Shown here: positions 9,039 to 17,926 of the stretch, in pieces | Layout: each line of letters starts with the position of its first letter | Position numbering within the stretch: position 1 is the first letter of the stretch | Assembly: GCA_002683575.1 (NCBI GenBank) | Contig: NYTP01000114.1 | Location: 1-36,075 of the forward strand | Direction of reading: 5' to 3' | DNA: 36,075 bases | Source of the DNA: Bermanella sp. | GTDB taxonomy: Bacteria; Pseudomonadota; Gammaproteobacteria; Pseudomonadales; Oceanobacteraceae | The notes under the pieces: generated by a model | The model's database searches: none | What the model was told of the DNA's origin: nothing | Seen by the model: only the letters and a program-made list of their open reading frames with translations | Translations under genes and position numbers: made by a program

Positions 9039-9088
9039 ACATTGAGCGTCAGTGTGCGTTTTTATCTTTATCCATGGCGGGCTGTCAT

Positions 9089-10825
9089 ATGACGGATACC
9101 AATACCTTTTTGATCATAGCGGGCATTTTGTTATTGACGGGCATTATTGCCGGCTCATTGACCGCGCGTATCGGTTTTCCTTTTTTATTGTTGTTTCTAG
9201 CGGTTGGTATGCTGGCTGGCGAAGACGGTGTGGGTGGGATTTTATTTGATGATTATGAATTAGCCTTTTTGGTGGGCAGCGCCTCACTGGCGGTCATACT
9301 GCTTGATGGGGGCATGCGTACAAAAGTTAGTACGTTTCGCTCGGCACTTTGGTCATCGACTACATTAGCCACACTGGGGGTTGTATTAACCGCTGGCAGT
9401 GTGGGGATGTTTGCGGCTTGGTTATTAAATATTCCTTGGCAACTTGGCTTATTGTTAGGCGCCATTGTTGGCTCAACGGATGCCGCTGCAGTATTTAATG
9501 TATTACGTAATAGCGGTATTCAGCTTAATGAGCGGGTGGGCGGCACGTTAGAAATTGAATCTGGGGCAAATGACCCCATGGCGATTCTGTTAGTGATTGT
9601 ATTGGTTCAAATGAGTGTCGATGTCACGCAAACGGCAACCACTTTGGAATTTGCTCTGCTGTTCTTACAGCAATTTGGCTTGGGGGCCTTGGGTGGTTTG
9701 GTGGGTGGTGTCATCTTGTCTCATTTGTTGAGCCGCTTAGTCTTGAGCAGTGGGTTGTTTGCGTTACTGATTTTAGCGTTCGGAATGGTATTTTTTGCAG
9801 GCACTAACTTATTAGGTGGCAGTGGTTTTCTTGCGATTTATTTACTGGGCCTGAAAGTCGGTAACGCACAAAGTAAACTCTCTGAGTCGGTGTCTCAAGT
9901 AATGGACGGCTTAGCTTGGCTAGCACAAGCGGGTATGTTTTTAATTCTGGGTTTGTTGGTGACCCCCACGCAGGTTTTAGATAACTTATTGGTGTCTATT
10001 GCGATTGCGTTCTTTTTAATCTTTTTTGCCAGGCCCCTAGCCGTTTTAATTTGTTTGACGCCGTTTCGCTTTCGCTGGAAAGAACGTTTATTTATTGGCT
10101 GGGTTGGCCTTCGAGGCGCGGTACCGATTGTGTTAGCGCTGTATCCGGTGATGGCAGGTATTGAAGGTGCGCGGGATATATTTAATGTCACGTTTGTGAT
10201 TGTTCTTGTGTCACTACTTGTTCAAGGTGCAACCGTTGCCCCTATGGCCCGTTTACTAAAAGTGATTATTCCCCCCGTACCTGCACCTCGACATAGTTTT
10301 TCGTTGATTAATCGCGCGGACCACTCCCTACATGTGGCTGAATTTGTGGTGGAGGAGGGCTCTCCTGTGCATGCTGCGAATTTCAACCCTATTCAAAGCT
10401 GGCATAGTTATCCAAAGTGGGTGGCTCAAGTACGTAACAATCAATGGCTACCCGTTGAAAAAAATACCCAAATTGAAGTAGGTGATCATATCTGGTTATT
10501 AATGCGTACCGATGACATGGACGACGCGGCGTTATCGTTTACTCGCCAAGATCAACAAAGTCAATTGGCCATGAGTAATTTCTTTGGTGAATTTATTATT
10601 AACCCTGACGCTGCCATCAGTGATTTGGCCTTAGCATACGGTGTGAATTTAGAAGAAACCGGAACGGTAGAAACCTTACTTAAAATTCGCTTAGGCAAAC
10701 ATCCTGTTGTGGGGGATCGCATTAAAGTTGGGTCATTAAGACTAACTATCCGGCGCATGGAAGGCGATCATATTGTTTTAATTGGTCTTAAAGTCACCTC
10801 TGGCGCACCGCCTTTAAGCATTTGA
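9089..10825 (+). CDS. nhaP2: Potassium/proton antiporter, NhaP2/CvrA type
   Basis: Starting at ATG 9089 the product is 578 residues, the same length I recall for E. coli CvrA. Residues 1-390 carry about 12-13 membrane segments of a CPA-type antiporter, including GSTDAAAVFNVLRN and ESGANDPMAI, the Asp-containing core motifs. After the membrane part come a TrkA-C-like regulatory domain (about 400-480) and a CorC/HlyC-like C-terminal domain (about 490-578). The family exports K+ (and in some cases Na+) in exchange for H+, controlling cytoplasmic ion and pH balance. An in-frame ATG at 9074 has no ribosome site, while GGCGGG precedes ATG 9089. An nhaR-like regulator lies about 8.8 kb away; no operator is visible linking the two. 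Confidence 0.9.
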   Translation: MTDTNTFLIIAGILLLTGIIAGSLTARIGFPFLLLFLAVGMLAGEDGVGGILFDDYELAFLVGSASLAVILLDGGMRTKVSTFRSALWSSTTLATLGVVLTAGSVGMFAAWLLNIPWQLGLLLGAIVGSTDAAAVFNVLRNSGIQLNERVGGTLEIESGANDPMAILLVIVLVQMSVDVTQTATTLEFALLFLQQFGLGALGGLVGGVILSHLLSRLVLSSGLFALLILAFGMVFFAGTNLLGGSGFLAIYLLGLKVGNAQSKLSESVSQVMDGLAWLAQAGMFLILGLLVTPTQVLDNLLVSIAIAFFLIFFARPLAVLICLTPFRFRWKERLFIGWVGLRGAVPIVLALYPVMAGIEGARDIFNVTFVIVLVSLLVQGATVAPMARLLKVIIPPVPAPRHSFSLINRADHSLHVAEFVVEEGSPVHAANFNPIQSWHSYPKWVAQVRNNQWLPVEKNTQIEVGDHIWLLMRTDDMDDAALSFTRQDQQSQLAMSNFFGEFIINPDAAISDLALAYGVNLEETGTVETLLKIRLGKHPVVGDRIKVGSLRLTIRRMEGDHIVLIGLKVTSGAPPLSI

Positions 10826-11002
10826 TGGTAAGGGCGCTCTGATTATTCTATTTGGCTCTAGTAATGATATTTATTAAAGCCTTCCTTCATCAAAAGTTCA
10901 TCAATCCTTCCTTGTAATTTCGCTTTGCTACGCTTTATTGCTATGTGTTCGTGATCATGGTTGAGTCGTTACATGGCTCAGATAAGAGCAAAGGAGGTGT
11001 TT

Positions 11003-12175
11003 ATGAAATATGACGATATTGGTTTATTAGCAAATATCGGTGTGCGCCACTTGCCACTTTCTATGATACAAAAAGCCAGTATTGATGAGCTGGTAAGCAT
11101 ACATGGCTCGCCGTTATTATTATTGGACTGCCAAGTACTGCGTGAGCAATATCAGTTGCTCAAGCATGCTTTGCCTAACGTCACCTTGCATTTTGCCCTC
11201 AAACCCTTACCGCATGATGCTGTTGTGAAGACTTTGCTTGAACAAGGTGCCTGTTTTGATCTTGCCAGCAATGGTGAAGTGGACATGGTTCGCAAGCAGG
11301 GCGTGCAGCCTGCTCATACTATTCATACTCATCCCATTAAACGTGATTCGGATATTCGTTATGCCATGGATTACGGTTGTCGCCGCTTTGTGATTGATAG
11401 TTTGAATGAACTGGAAAAGTTTATACCCTATAAACATGAGGTATCGTTGTTTTTACGCTTAAGTTTTCCTAACGCCGATGTGTTTTCAGATTTATCAAAA
11501 AAGTTTGGATGCGCACTCGAAGATGCCTTACACATTGTCAGCCGCGCTCAGGCACTGGGTATTTGTTTAAATGGTTTGTCCTTTCATGTGGGCTCACAAA
11601 CACAAGATGCCCAACGTTATGTATTTGCCATTGAAAAAAGTTGGCAGTTAATTAAACAAATTAAAGATCATCACTTGCCGGCCATTGAATGCTTGGATAT
11701 TGGTGGCGGGTTTCCCATTGCTTATGGTGATGAAGCCCTGAATATCGAAACCTTTTGCCAGCCTGTGCGCCAGGCTTTAAGTAAACTGGATAAATCCATA
11801 CAAGTATTGGCCGAACCCGGGCGGTTTATTGTGGCCCCAGCGGTGATGAGTGTGGCGTCTGTGATGGGGCAGGCCATGCGAGGTGGTAAGCCTTGGTACT
11901 ACTTAGACGATGGGGTTTATGGGTCGTTTAGCGGTATTTTATTTGATCATGGGCATTACCCCATTGATGTGTTAAATGTTCAAGGCCCCAAGGTGCCTTC
12001 AGTTTTGGCCGGTCCCACGTGCGACAGTATTGATGTGATTGATGAACATATTATGCTGCCAAAATTACGCGATGGAGATTTGATCGTGACTCGAATGATG
12101 GGGGCTTATACCTGTGCTACTGCCACTGATTTTAATTTTTTCAAAAAGGCGAATATCATCGCCTTAAATGAATAA
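11003..12175 (+). CDS. Fold-III PLP-dependent decarboxylase (ornithine/diaminopimelate type)
   Basis: The 390-residue enzyme has the alanine-racemase-like barrel with the PLP lysine at K67 (FALKPLP), HVGS 195-198, the phosphate-binding GGGFP 234-238, EPGR 271-274, and the C-terminal active-site Cys-Asp at C340-D341 (GPTCDSID). These are hallmarks of the ornithine/lysine decarboxylase branch that makes putrescine or cadaverine. KPLP at the lysine, rather than the KCN of classic ornithine decarboxylases, marks a distinct bacterial subgroup. I chose ATG 11003 because AAGGAGG (10991-10997) is ideally placed; the frame extends to 10961. No polyamine gene is adjacent, so the exact substrate is open. 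It converges with the next gene with only 12 bp between stops and no terminator seen. Confidence 0.82.
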   Translation: MKYDDIGLLANIGVRHLPLSMIQKASIDELVSIHGSPLLLLDCQVLREQYQLLKHALPNVTLHFALKPLPHDAVVKTLLEQGACFDLASNGEVDMVRKQGVQPAHTIHTHPIKRDSDIRYAMDYGCRRFVIDSLNELEKFIPYKHEVSLFLRLSFPNADVFSDLSKKFGCALEDALHIVSRAQALGICLNGLSFHVGSQTQDAQRYVFAIEKSWQLIKQIKDHHLPAIECLDIGGGFPIAYGDEALNIETFCQPVRQALSKLDKSIQVLAEPGRFIVAPAVMSVASVMGQAMRGGKPWYYLDDGVYGSFSGILFDHGHYPIDVLNVQGPKVPSVLAGPTCDSIDVIDEHIMLPKLRDGDLIVTRMMGAYTCATATDFNFFKKANIIALNE

Positions 12176-12187
12176 ATTTTCTGCCGT

Positions 12188-12724
12188 TTAAAGCGATACT
12201 AAATACGCTATGCCAATGGCCAGAGATAAAAATAACTCAAATACAATACTATTGGATTGGCTGTCATTGTCATTACGTACTTGCTGTTGCGCATGATAAT
12301 CCGGGGAATTCATGTGCACTTTTATATGGTTAGGTAAGGCATCTATGTCAGTGAAACGAATGGCGGTGCCTTGGTAAGAAATCGCAGGGTAAGTGTCCTT
12401 ATCATCATCAAATACTAAACCGGCGCTGCGGCTTTCGATACGACGGTCCACGGCTATGACGGCATCAGCCCCCGCATTTAGTGCTTTTATTTTCAAATGA
12501 GATAAGACGTCTTGATCACGAGCCCCTTGATCACCCGTTGCGGTGACAATACCCAGCTGCTCGAACTCACCAGGGATCGGTGTGCCGGGGTAAAATAAAT
12601 ACACATCTTTGACGCGAGAGTCCGCGTATTTGACGCCGTTAAATTGGCTGTCTGGATGATAACCTGTGGTACTGGCACACGCGGTTAAAAATAGAACTGA
12701 TACAATCGTTGCAATCCGTAGCAT
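12188..12724 (-). CDS. Hypothetical lipoprotein
   Basis: This 178-residue protein has a lipoprotein signal peptide with lipobox LTAC and the acylated Cys at position 16. The middle part (FYPGTPIPGEFEQLGIVTATG, then KALNAGADAVIAVD) resembles the small alpha/beta folds seen in YbjQ- and RcsF-like proteins, where a GADAV-type helix is common, but I cannot assign it. The C-terminus (about residues 158-178) is a hydrophobic segment with only two residues after it, which is odd for a lipoprotein and suggests a second membrane contact. AAAGGAAG precedes the ATG. It is monocistronic by position, after the terminator of the upstream peptidase gene. Confidence 0.72.
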   Translation of the reverse strand: MLRIATIVSVLFLTACASTTGYHPDSQFNGVKYADSRVKDVYLFYPGTPIPGEFEQLGIVTATGDQGARDQDVLSHLKIKALNAGADAVIAVDRRIESRSAGLVFDDDKDTYPAISYQGTAIRFTDIDALPNHIKVHMNSPDYHAQQQVRNDNDSQSNSIVFELFLSLAIGIAYLVSL

Positions 12725-12811
12725 CTTGCTTCCTTTATTTTTTATTATTCATTTTTAGGATGAATAAATATTAATAAAGTTCATTGCCAGATGAAATAAT
12801 AAAATTAAAAT

Positions 12812-12840
12812 AAAAAAGGCGCTCAATGAGCGCCTTTTTT
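12812..12840 (-). terminator. Intrinsic terminator after the M19-type peptidase gene
   Basis: GGCGCTC (12819-12825) pairs with GAGCGCC (12829-12835) around AAT. The A-run to the left becomes a T-run on the minus strand, so it ends transcription of the gene stopping at 12857. T-residues on the right make it possibly active in both directions. Confidence 0.85.
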
Positions 12841-12856
12841 ATGATTCGGTTAATGC

Positions 12857-15019
12857 CTAATTAAGTGGATCCACGTGCGCAGATGGGGTTGCGGCTTCGG
12901 CGCGCTCCCACATTTGCAAATACGCTTCGGCAGAATTCATTACTGACTCATAAATACGCTGTGGTGCTTGTTCACGAATATCTTGTAAATGGTCAGCCAC
13001 TAAACCGAAGTGGGCAATGCCATCTTGGTTTAAGTCAAACACACGATTACCGGATACTTGTTTATCAAACACTAAACCAAACTCTGACGTGTATGGATAT
13101 TCAAGTGGGTCGGTATCTGTATCGTAACGAGGGCCGGCTTGGCCGCCTAAACCACTCATGTCGGTCGCAAAACCCACACCGTTTAGGTAAGGCGTTTGCT
13201 CAACAATATCGAGGTAGCGGCTGATGCTGCCAACCACTGAATTCGCATCTGAGTTGTATGGGGTGCTGAAACCACCGATCTCGATTAGGCGACGGGTATT
13301 GTCATGTACGGCCCCGTTTTTCGCATCACGCATCCAGCTGTGAGAAGTCACCACGCCTGAATAGTTACGAGCTTCAACAATATCCATGACCGCTGTGGCC
13401 ATGTCATTACTCATGTGATCCAGTTCGATGAGCATGTTTTTATCGATCATACGGTTTACTAGGTACACCCCTAATGGCGAGATACCGTTCTGGTTACAGT
13501 GTTCGATACTTTCATCATAAACTGGGTTTAAGTTAATGCCGTTAAGAATATCTTTCAGTACAGGTACTTGCCCGATCAGTGGGAAACCTGATGTGAAGTT
13601 TTGACCATGTGTGTGGTCATCACATTCTTTTGTTTCAAAGAAACGACCGCCGGATAAGAATTGACCTAGGTTCATGATGCCATCTTCCACGGCCGAACCA
13701 CCGAGTTTGTTATCAAATTTATGGGTTGGGAAAATAGTACGCACACCTAAGTTATATAATTCATCCAATTGAGCTTCGATGGTATGAATCGTACAGGTGT
13801 CTTTTAAACCACAGTTGAATGTCTCGCTGGCTTCAACACCCATTAATACCGCTAACTGGCCGTTGGCGATGACTTGGCGGGCTTGTTCAGGTGAGCTGAC
13901 TAATTGGAAGAAACCTTTACCGGGTCCACCGTTTTGCGCATCGATATAGGCCTGCATTTCATTTAAACGCTGTACTTGTAAGCGGATGCTATCCATGGTG
14001 TTACAGCTGTTTGGATTGATCCAACTTGCTGGATTAATGGTTTTTTGTACGTTACACAATACCTCGTTTTCAACTAAGTCTGTCACCATCAAGCGCATAC
14101 CTGAAAGATAAGCACGTTCAATCCATTTATAATAATAACCAGAGTGGCTCATCTGTTTGTGGTTTGGCCACCAAGGGAAGTCAGGCCAGCCTCGAGTGTC
14201 GTAACGCTTGTTAGGATCATTAAAGGTATAAATATTACCGATTAGATCCAACGAGCCGTTCGGGCCATGAATATCTTTACTGTCTTTTAGTGCTTCTTCA
14301 ACACCCCAGCGATGGAACGGTTTACCTGCCATCATTTTTCCGCCCATAAATTCATAAGACGTGATGTGTGTGTGGGGGTCCACAAAGCCACGAACCGGTT
14401 CATTCACATCGCCTTTGAGTACGCTCACATCCCCTTGAACATTGGTTTGTACTTCAGGGAAATCGGTACAGTTATTTTGTGCGACCAATTTGAATGTGTT
14501 TTCGCTGTTTAAATTGAAGGGATTCAACAGGTCGAAGAAATATAAATTACCGTCAGTGAAGTGATGGCGCACTTTCATATCCAGTGCGGTGCCGTGCAGG
14601 CTATAAAGTTGGTTGCCTTCTTTGCTAATGGTCCATTCTGCGAATTTGCCCGCATAGCGACCGGCACTGATTTCAGCGGGTAAATGGCTGGCAAAATAGC
14701 GACCGTCAACATCGGTCATTAGGTATTTACCAAACGAGGTGGGTTTCATGAAAAAGCGGCTTGCGTTGTCTTTGGGAGTATTCACAAAGTGATAACCCAG
14801 ACCGTCATCCACTAAACCCCCTTTAGTGTATTTGGTTAAGTAATCTCCCGTGCTGGGGGATTGAATCGAAAAGCATTGTTGAGCCATTTCATTGACGTGA
14901 TTATTAAACCCTGAGGCTTGTGGTTGTGGTGTTTGCTCTGGGGCTTTTGACATGGCGAAGCTTGTACTGCATACCAGGCTTGCACAGAGCCCAAATGCAC
15001 CAACAATGACTTTATTCAT
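12857..15019 (-). CDS. Secreted M19/amidohydrolase-fold metallopeptidase with N-terminal beta-trefoil-like region
   Basis: The 720-residue protein begins with a signal peptide (residues 1-22, ending SFA). Residues about 48-180 have the short-strand pattern of a fascin/ricin-like beta-trefoil (SPSTGDYLTKY, PTSFGKYLMTDVDGRYFAS). From about 208 an amidohydrolase TIM barrel begins with the metal motif DPHTH (H216, H218), followed by ELDHMSND and VTSHSW, the later histidine motifs of the membrane dipeptidase (M19) group. Known members hydrolyse dipeptides or related amides with a two-zinc centre. At 720 residues it is much longer than typical M19 enzymes (about 320-400). AGAGAG precedes ATG 15019. 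Neighbours do not suggest a pathway; a secreted or periplasmic scavenging enzyme is the most natural reading. Confidence 0.8.
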   Translation of the reverse strand: MNKVIVGAFGLCASLVCSTSFAMSKAPEQTPQPQASGFNNHVNEMAQQCFSIQSPSTGDYLTKYTKGGLVDDGLGYHFVNTPKDNASRFFMKPTSFGKYLMTDVDGRYFASHLPAEISAGRYAGKFAEWTISKEGNQLYSLHGTALDMKVRHHFTDGNLYFFDLLNPFNLNSENTFKLVAQNNCTDFPEVQTNVQGDVSVLKGDVNEPVRGFVDPHTHITSYEFMGGKMMAGKPFHRWGVEEALKDSKDIHGPNGSLDLIGNIYTFNDPNKRYDTRGWPDFPWWPNHKQMSHSGYYYKWIERAYLSGMRLMVTDLVENEVLCNVQKTINPASWINPNSCNTMDSIRLQVQRLNEMQAYIDAQNGGPGKGFFQLVSSPEQARQVIANGQLAVLMGVEASETFNCGLKDTCTIHTIEAQLDELYNLGVRTIFPTHKFDNKLGGSAVEDGIMNLGQFLSGGRFFETKECDDHTHGQNFTSGFPLIGQVPVLKDILNGINLNPVYDESIEHCNQNGISPLGVYLVNRMIDKNMLIELDHMSNDMATAVMDIVEARNYSGVVTSHSWMRDAKNGAVHDNTRRLIEIGGFSTPYNSDANSVVGSISRYLDIVEQTPYLNGVGFATDMSGLGGQAGPRYDTDTDPLEYPYTSEFGLVFDKQVSGNRVFDLNQDGIAHFGLVADHLQDIREQAPQRIYESVMNSAEAYLQMWERAEAATPSAHVDPLN

Positions 15020-15189
15020 GGCGTTCTCTCTTGTGATTACTTTTTTGTGATAGAGGTAGCGAGCCGATTCTATTGATCGTTTTTCGCACTTTATTAAGTA
15101 AAGAGAATGAAGGGTGGTTTCCCCATGTGATATTTGGCCAGCTTAGTAGCAAATTAAGACAAGATTTTAATAAGTGGCGTAGAAGGTGA

Positions 15190-15229
15190 GAATAAAAAGA
15201 ATAAGTGCGCCACGGATTTAGCCGTGGCG
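15190..15229 (-). terminator. Hairpin terminator after the hotdog-fold gene
   Basis: CGCCACGG (15208-15215) pairs with CCGTGGCG (15222-15229). On the minus strand the stem is followed by CACTTATTCTTTTTATT, a slightly delayed U-rich tail, 43 bp past the stop at 15273. The rest of the gap (15020-15189) holds the peptidase promoter region and nothing else I can identify. Confidence 0.6.
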
Positions 15230-15272
15230 TAATTGGGTTGACGCGATGAATCAGGTCATTATAAACATGGGA

Positions 15273-15764
15273 TTATCGCTTTTTGGCTGTCCATGCCCAG
15301 GTCATTTGTGCATGAATAGGTTCAACGTTTGCCTCATCAGTAATGGTGACAGCCACAATGACTTCGCCGCGTTCCTCGGTTTTAATTTTTTCAATCTGTT
15401 CATCGGTTAAGCTTGCCACGGCGCGCATGTCACCACTTGAGCGTTTCACATAATCGATGTCCATTTTTTTGATCAACGGCAGTTTGCTGTCCGGCACATT
15501 CATACCAAATACAAACCCGGTGGCGGTTTCGGCTAATAGCGCCATAGCCGCTGCGTGAATACCACCAATATGGTTTTGCACTTTCTTTTTGTTCTTGATG
15601 CTCACCACGCATTCGTTTTGGCTTAATTTCTCAAAACGCACACCTGAGTGTCCCGCGTATTTAATGACGCCACCAAAGGCTTTGCTCATGGCAAAGCTGC
15701 GCATAAATTCTGGCAAGCTTTGCAGTTTGGCAGCGGTTTGGCTTAGACGGTTTGGTTGGCTCAT
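15273..15764 (-). CDS. DUF4442 / PaaI-like hotdog-fold thioesterase-like protein
   Basis: The 163-residue protein shows the hotdog-fold layout: a central helix with NHIGGIHAAAMALLAETATG (about residues 64-83) followed by beta strands ending ITDEANVEPIHAQMTWAWTAKK. The family acts on acyl-CoA thioesters in known PaaI-like members; DUF4442 proteins are mostly uncharacterised and often lack the catalytic acid. Here H65 and E79 of the helix could serve, but this is inference. The Shine-Dalgarno is weak (AGAGACC). It appears to be a single gene with its own terminator. Confidence 0.75.
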   Translation of the reverse strand: MSQPNRLSQTAAKLQSLPEFMRSFAMSKAFGGVIKYAGHSGVRFEKLSQNECVVSIKNKKKVQNHIGGIHAAAMALLAETATGFVFGMNVPDSKLPLIKKMDIDYVKRSSGDMRAVASLTDEQIEKIKTEERGEVIVAVTITDEANVEPIHAQMTWAWTAKKR

Positions 15765-15903
15765 GGTGTGGTCTCTATTTTAAATCGGTTGGTTTGCAAA
15801 TTAGCGCGTCATTCTACCGTTTGTTCTCATAATCACAAAATGCGACATTAAGCGGATATTGATAAGACAACTATTGATGGAGTGACGGTTTGTTTGTTCG
15901 CGC

Positions 15904-16344
15904 TCAGGCTGGTGGGTACTTGGCCATGGCTAAAATTCCCTGACCTTTACGATTATAACGCTGGTAAAGCTGCTCAAGATTCTGAGGCAAATTATCCGGT
16001 GTCACCAATACATATTCAGCCTGCTGGTAAAAGTGATCCAGGTGTAAATAGGGAAAGCAGAAAATAGTGTGATGTATATGCTCATGCACATAAGCGAGCA
16101 ACTGCGAACCTAAAGACTGTCCTTGCCGTGTCTTTTCAACATAGAGGCTTCGTAACCAATAATAGTCATCAAATGGCACCAGCCTAACCGCCGCCACAAT
16201 GTCGTTGTCGTGTTCAATAATAAACACTCTCTCATCGCCGCTGGCACTGCCTTTATGTTTTTGTTTTTTATAAAACTGGTTAACGGGGCGAAAGTGCTCC
16301 CCTATGTATTCTTTGAAATGATATTGTGATGGGTCAAGGGTCAT
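15904..16344 (-). CDS. GNAT-family N-acetyltransferase
   Basis: The 146-residue protein has the GNAT core: a strand with IVAAVRLVPFDDYYWLRSLYVEK (about 49-71) followed by the acetyl-CoA pyrophosphate loop RQGQSLGSQLL (about 73-83), equivalent to the Q/RxxGxG/A motif, then the helix LAYVHEH. The C-terminal part ends in a conserved-looking LYQRYNRKGQGILAMAK. Substrate is unknown; GNATs acetylate amines on proteins, antibiotics, polyamines or small metabolites. It lies 61 bp after the coiled-coil membrane protein gene, same strand, and may be the end of the ygfZ-HDOD operon or separate; its ribosome site is weak. Confidence 0.78.
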   Translation of the reverse strand: MTLDPSQYHFKEYIGEHFRPVNQFYKKQKHKGSASGDERVFIIEHDNDIVAAVRLVPFDDYYWLRSLYVEKTRQGQSLGSQLLAYVHEHIHHTIFCFPYLHLDHFYQQAEYVLVTPDNLPQNLEQLYQRYNRKGQGILAMAKYPPA

Positions 16345-16405
16345 GACCGGCCTATTTGTAATGCAATAAGCCGCTTATTGTAGAAAAAAAAGCGAGGGGT
16401 GGATA

Positions 16406-16993
16406 TTAGAAATCCATTTCAATGTACTGAGGCTCTTCGCGTTTCTCTTCTTGAATGCCGCGCAAGTCTTTGATCATCTGTTTAACTTCTTTATTTTGAT
16501 CAAATAGTTGCTTGTACTGGCCACTATAATCCTCTTGCCACACTCGGCTGCCCTTGATCATGCGCGATAAACTGATTAAACCATTGCGTGTCACCGCCAG
16601 TTGCTTATCCAGCGCTTCGCTTTGTGTGTCGAGAATCTTTAAGGCCTGACTGAGCTCTCCTTTGGCGCTGTCTAAATCGAGAGTTTCGATTTTGGCCACG
16701 ATACGCTGCTGCTCTTTTGTCAGAGTTTTGATGTTTTCGATCATGATGGTTTGTTGCTCGGTGGTTTGAGCAACCTTGCTGAGGGTGTCAGTAAATAACG
16801 TCTCAACCGCGCTCAGGCGAGAATTAGTGATCAGTAAACCTGTGATTAGGGTGCTAATAATGCCCAGAGCGAGGCTGATTTTGAGTACAAGTGCAAAGGT
16901 GGCACTTTTATAGAAGGGCACGCCGGCGGTTGCCTCGGCGTCATCTTCGGCATTGGGGTCTCGATCAATTAAACGTTCATCTTTTTCAGCCAT
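16406..16993 (-). CDS. Single-pass membrane protein with coiled coil, unknown function
   Basis: I do not recognise the 195-residue product. It has an acidic N-terminus (residues 1-22), one membrane segment (about 32-56, ALVLKISLALGIISTLITGLL), and then about 100 residues of heptad-like helix (SAVETLFTDTLSKVAQTTEQQ to LDKQLAVTRNGLISL), ending in charged KEEKREEPQYIEMDF. The acidic N-terminus is probably cytoplasmic and the coiled coil periplasmic (inference; the charge bias is weak). AAGGA precedes the ATG. It follows the HDOD gene by 60 bp on the same strand, so the two are likely co-expressed. Confidence 0.75.
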   Translation of the reverse strand: MAEKDERLIDRDPNAEDDAEATAGVPFYKSATFALVLKISLALGIISTLITGLLITNSRLSAVETLFTDTLSKVAQTTEQQTIMIENIKTLTKEQQRIVAKIETLDLDSAKGELSQALKILDTQSEALDKQLAVTRNGLISLSRMIKGSRVWQEDYSGQYKQLFDQNKEVKQMIKDLRGIQEEKREEPQYIEMDF

Positions 16994-17053
16994 GGGTCCA
17001 TCCTTGTCATAGTCAATGACTTAAGTGTAGTTCAATTGAGTGTTTGTGCTCAC

Positions 17054-17881
17054 TTAGCTTAATAGGCCCGATATATCGTCACTTAAATCAATGGCTTCTG
17101 CGATATCCATTTCCGGTGATAAACCAACGCGATCAAATGCTGTGATGGTGCTCCAATCTAACTTGGCGTAGGGGTGCTCAGTATTGGCATGGGTTTGTAG
17201 GACCGCCACTGTGACAATATCAGCGTAATCCACTTGTTCAATCTCACGATCAAACTTCAGATATTGCCCCGGCACATTGAGAATCCCTTTAGGAAATCGC
17301 CAAGCCTTCACAATATGGCTACCAATCACGGGGTGTAATTTCTCAATTAGTTTATCCAGAGCAAAAGCGTCGTTGAGAAGGGCATTGTTATCTTCGGCGT
17401 AGGTGAGTACGGGCAGTGCACCAATTTTATGAACCAATCCAGCCAGCATGGCTTCATCGGGGTGGAGTTTGGTGTAGTGACTGGCTAATACATGACTAAT
17501 GGAGGCCACTTGCGAGCTTTGTTGCCAGATACTGCGCATGCGTCGATCCACCACATCGCTGGTGGCTTGAAACAACTGCTCCATGGCCAAGCCCATGGCC
17601 AGATTCGAGGTGAAATTAATCCCTAACCGGCCGATGGCGGTGATTAAATCGGTGACTTCAGATGGGGTGCGCACCAGAGGGCTATTGGCGACTTTAATAA
17701 TGCGAGCAGAAAGGGCAGCGTCTTGAATGATGAGGTCAGATAATTGCGGGATACTGGTCTCAATGTCTTCAGCCAGGTCACGCACTTTAAGGCATACCTC
17801 AGGCAGGCTAGGCAGAACCAAGGTATCTTGCTTGATTTGCTCGATCAGTTCATTGGCAACGGTTTCTAATAAGCTGGCCAT
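17054..17881 (-). CDS. HDOD-domain protein
   Basis: The 275-residue protein matches the HDOD domain (about residues 15-215): LPSLPEVCLKVRDL, then PQLSDLIIQDAALSARIIKVANS, and AIGRLGINFTSNLAMGLAME, the typical opening helices. In place of a full HD metal site there is AMLAGLVHKIGALPVL, where the usual HD pair is absent (VHK), as is normal for HDOD proteins, which are thought to be signalling or scaffold modules rather than phosphodiesterases. It lies 45 bp after ygfZ on the same strand with a good AAGGA site. No output domain is fused. Confidence 0.85.
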   Translation of the reverse strand: MASLLETVANELIEQIKQDTLVLPSLPEVCLKVRDLAEDIETSIPQLSDLIIQDAALSARIIKVANSPLVRTPSEVTDLITAIGRLGINFTSNLAMGLAMEQLFQATSDVVDRRMRSIWQQSSQVASISHVLASHYTKLHPDEAMLAGLVHKIGALPVLTYAEDNNALLNDAFALDKLIEKLHPVIGSHIVKAWRFPKGILNVPGQYLKFDREIEQVDYADIVTVAVLQTHANTEHPYAKLDWSTITAFDRVGLSPEMDIAEAIDLSDDISGLLS

Positions 17882-17926
17882 GGGCAGTCCTTGTCTATGG
17901 ATGGCAGGCCAGCTTAAAAAAGGCGT

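Noticed and set aside
12865-13224. Plus-strand frame of 119 codons inside the peptidase gene
   Set aside because: Antisense to a recognised coding region, no ribosome site and no family resemblance.
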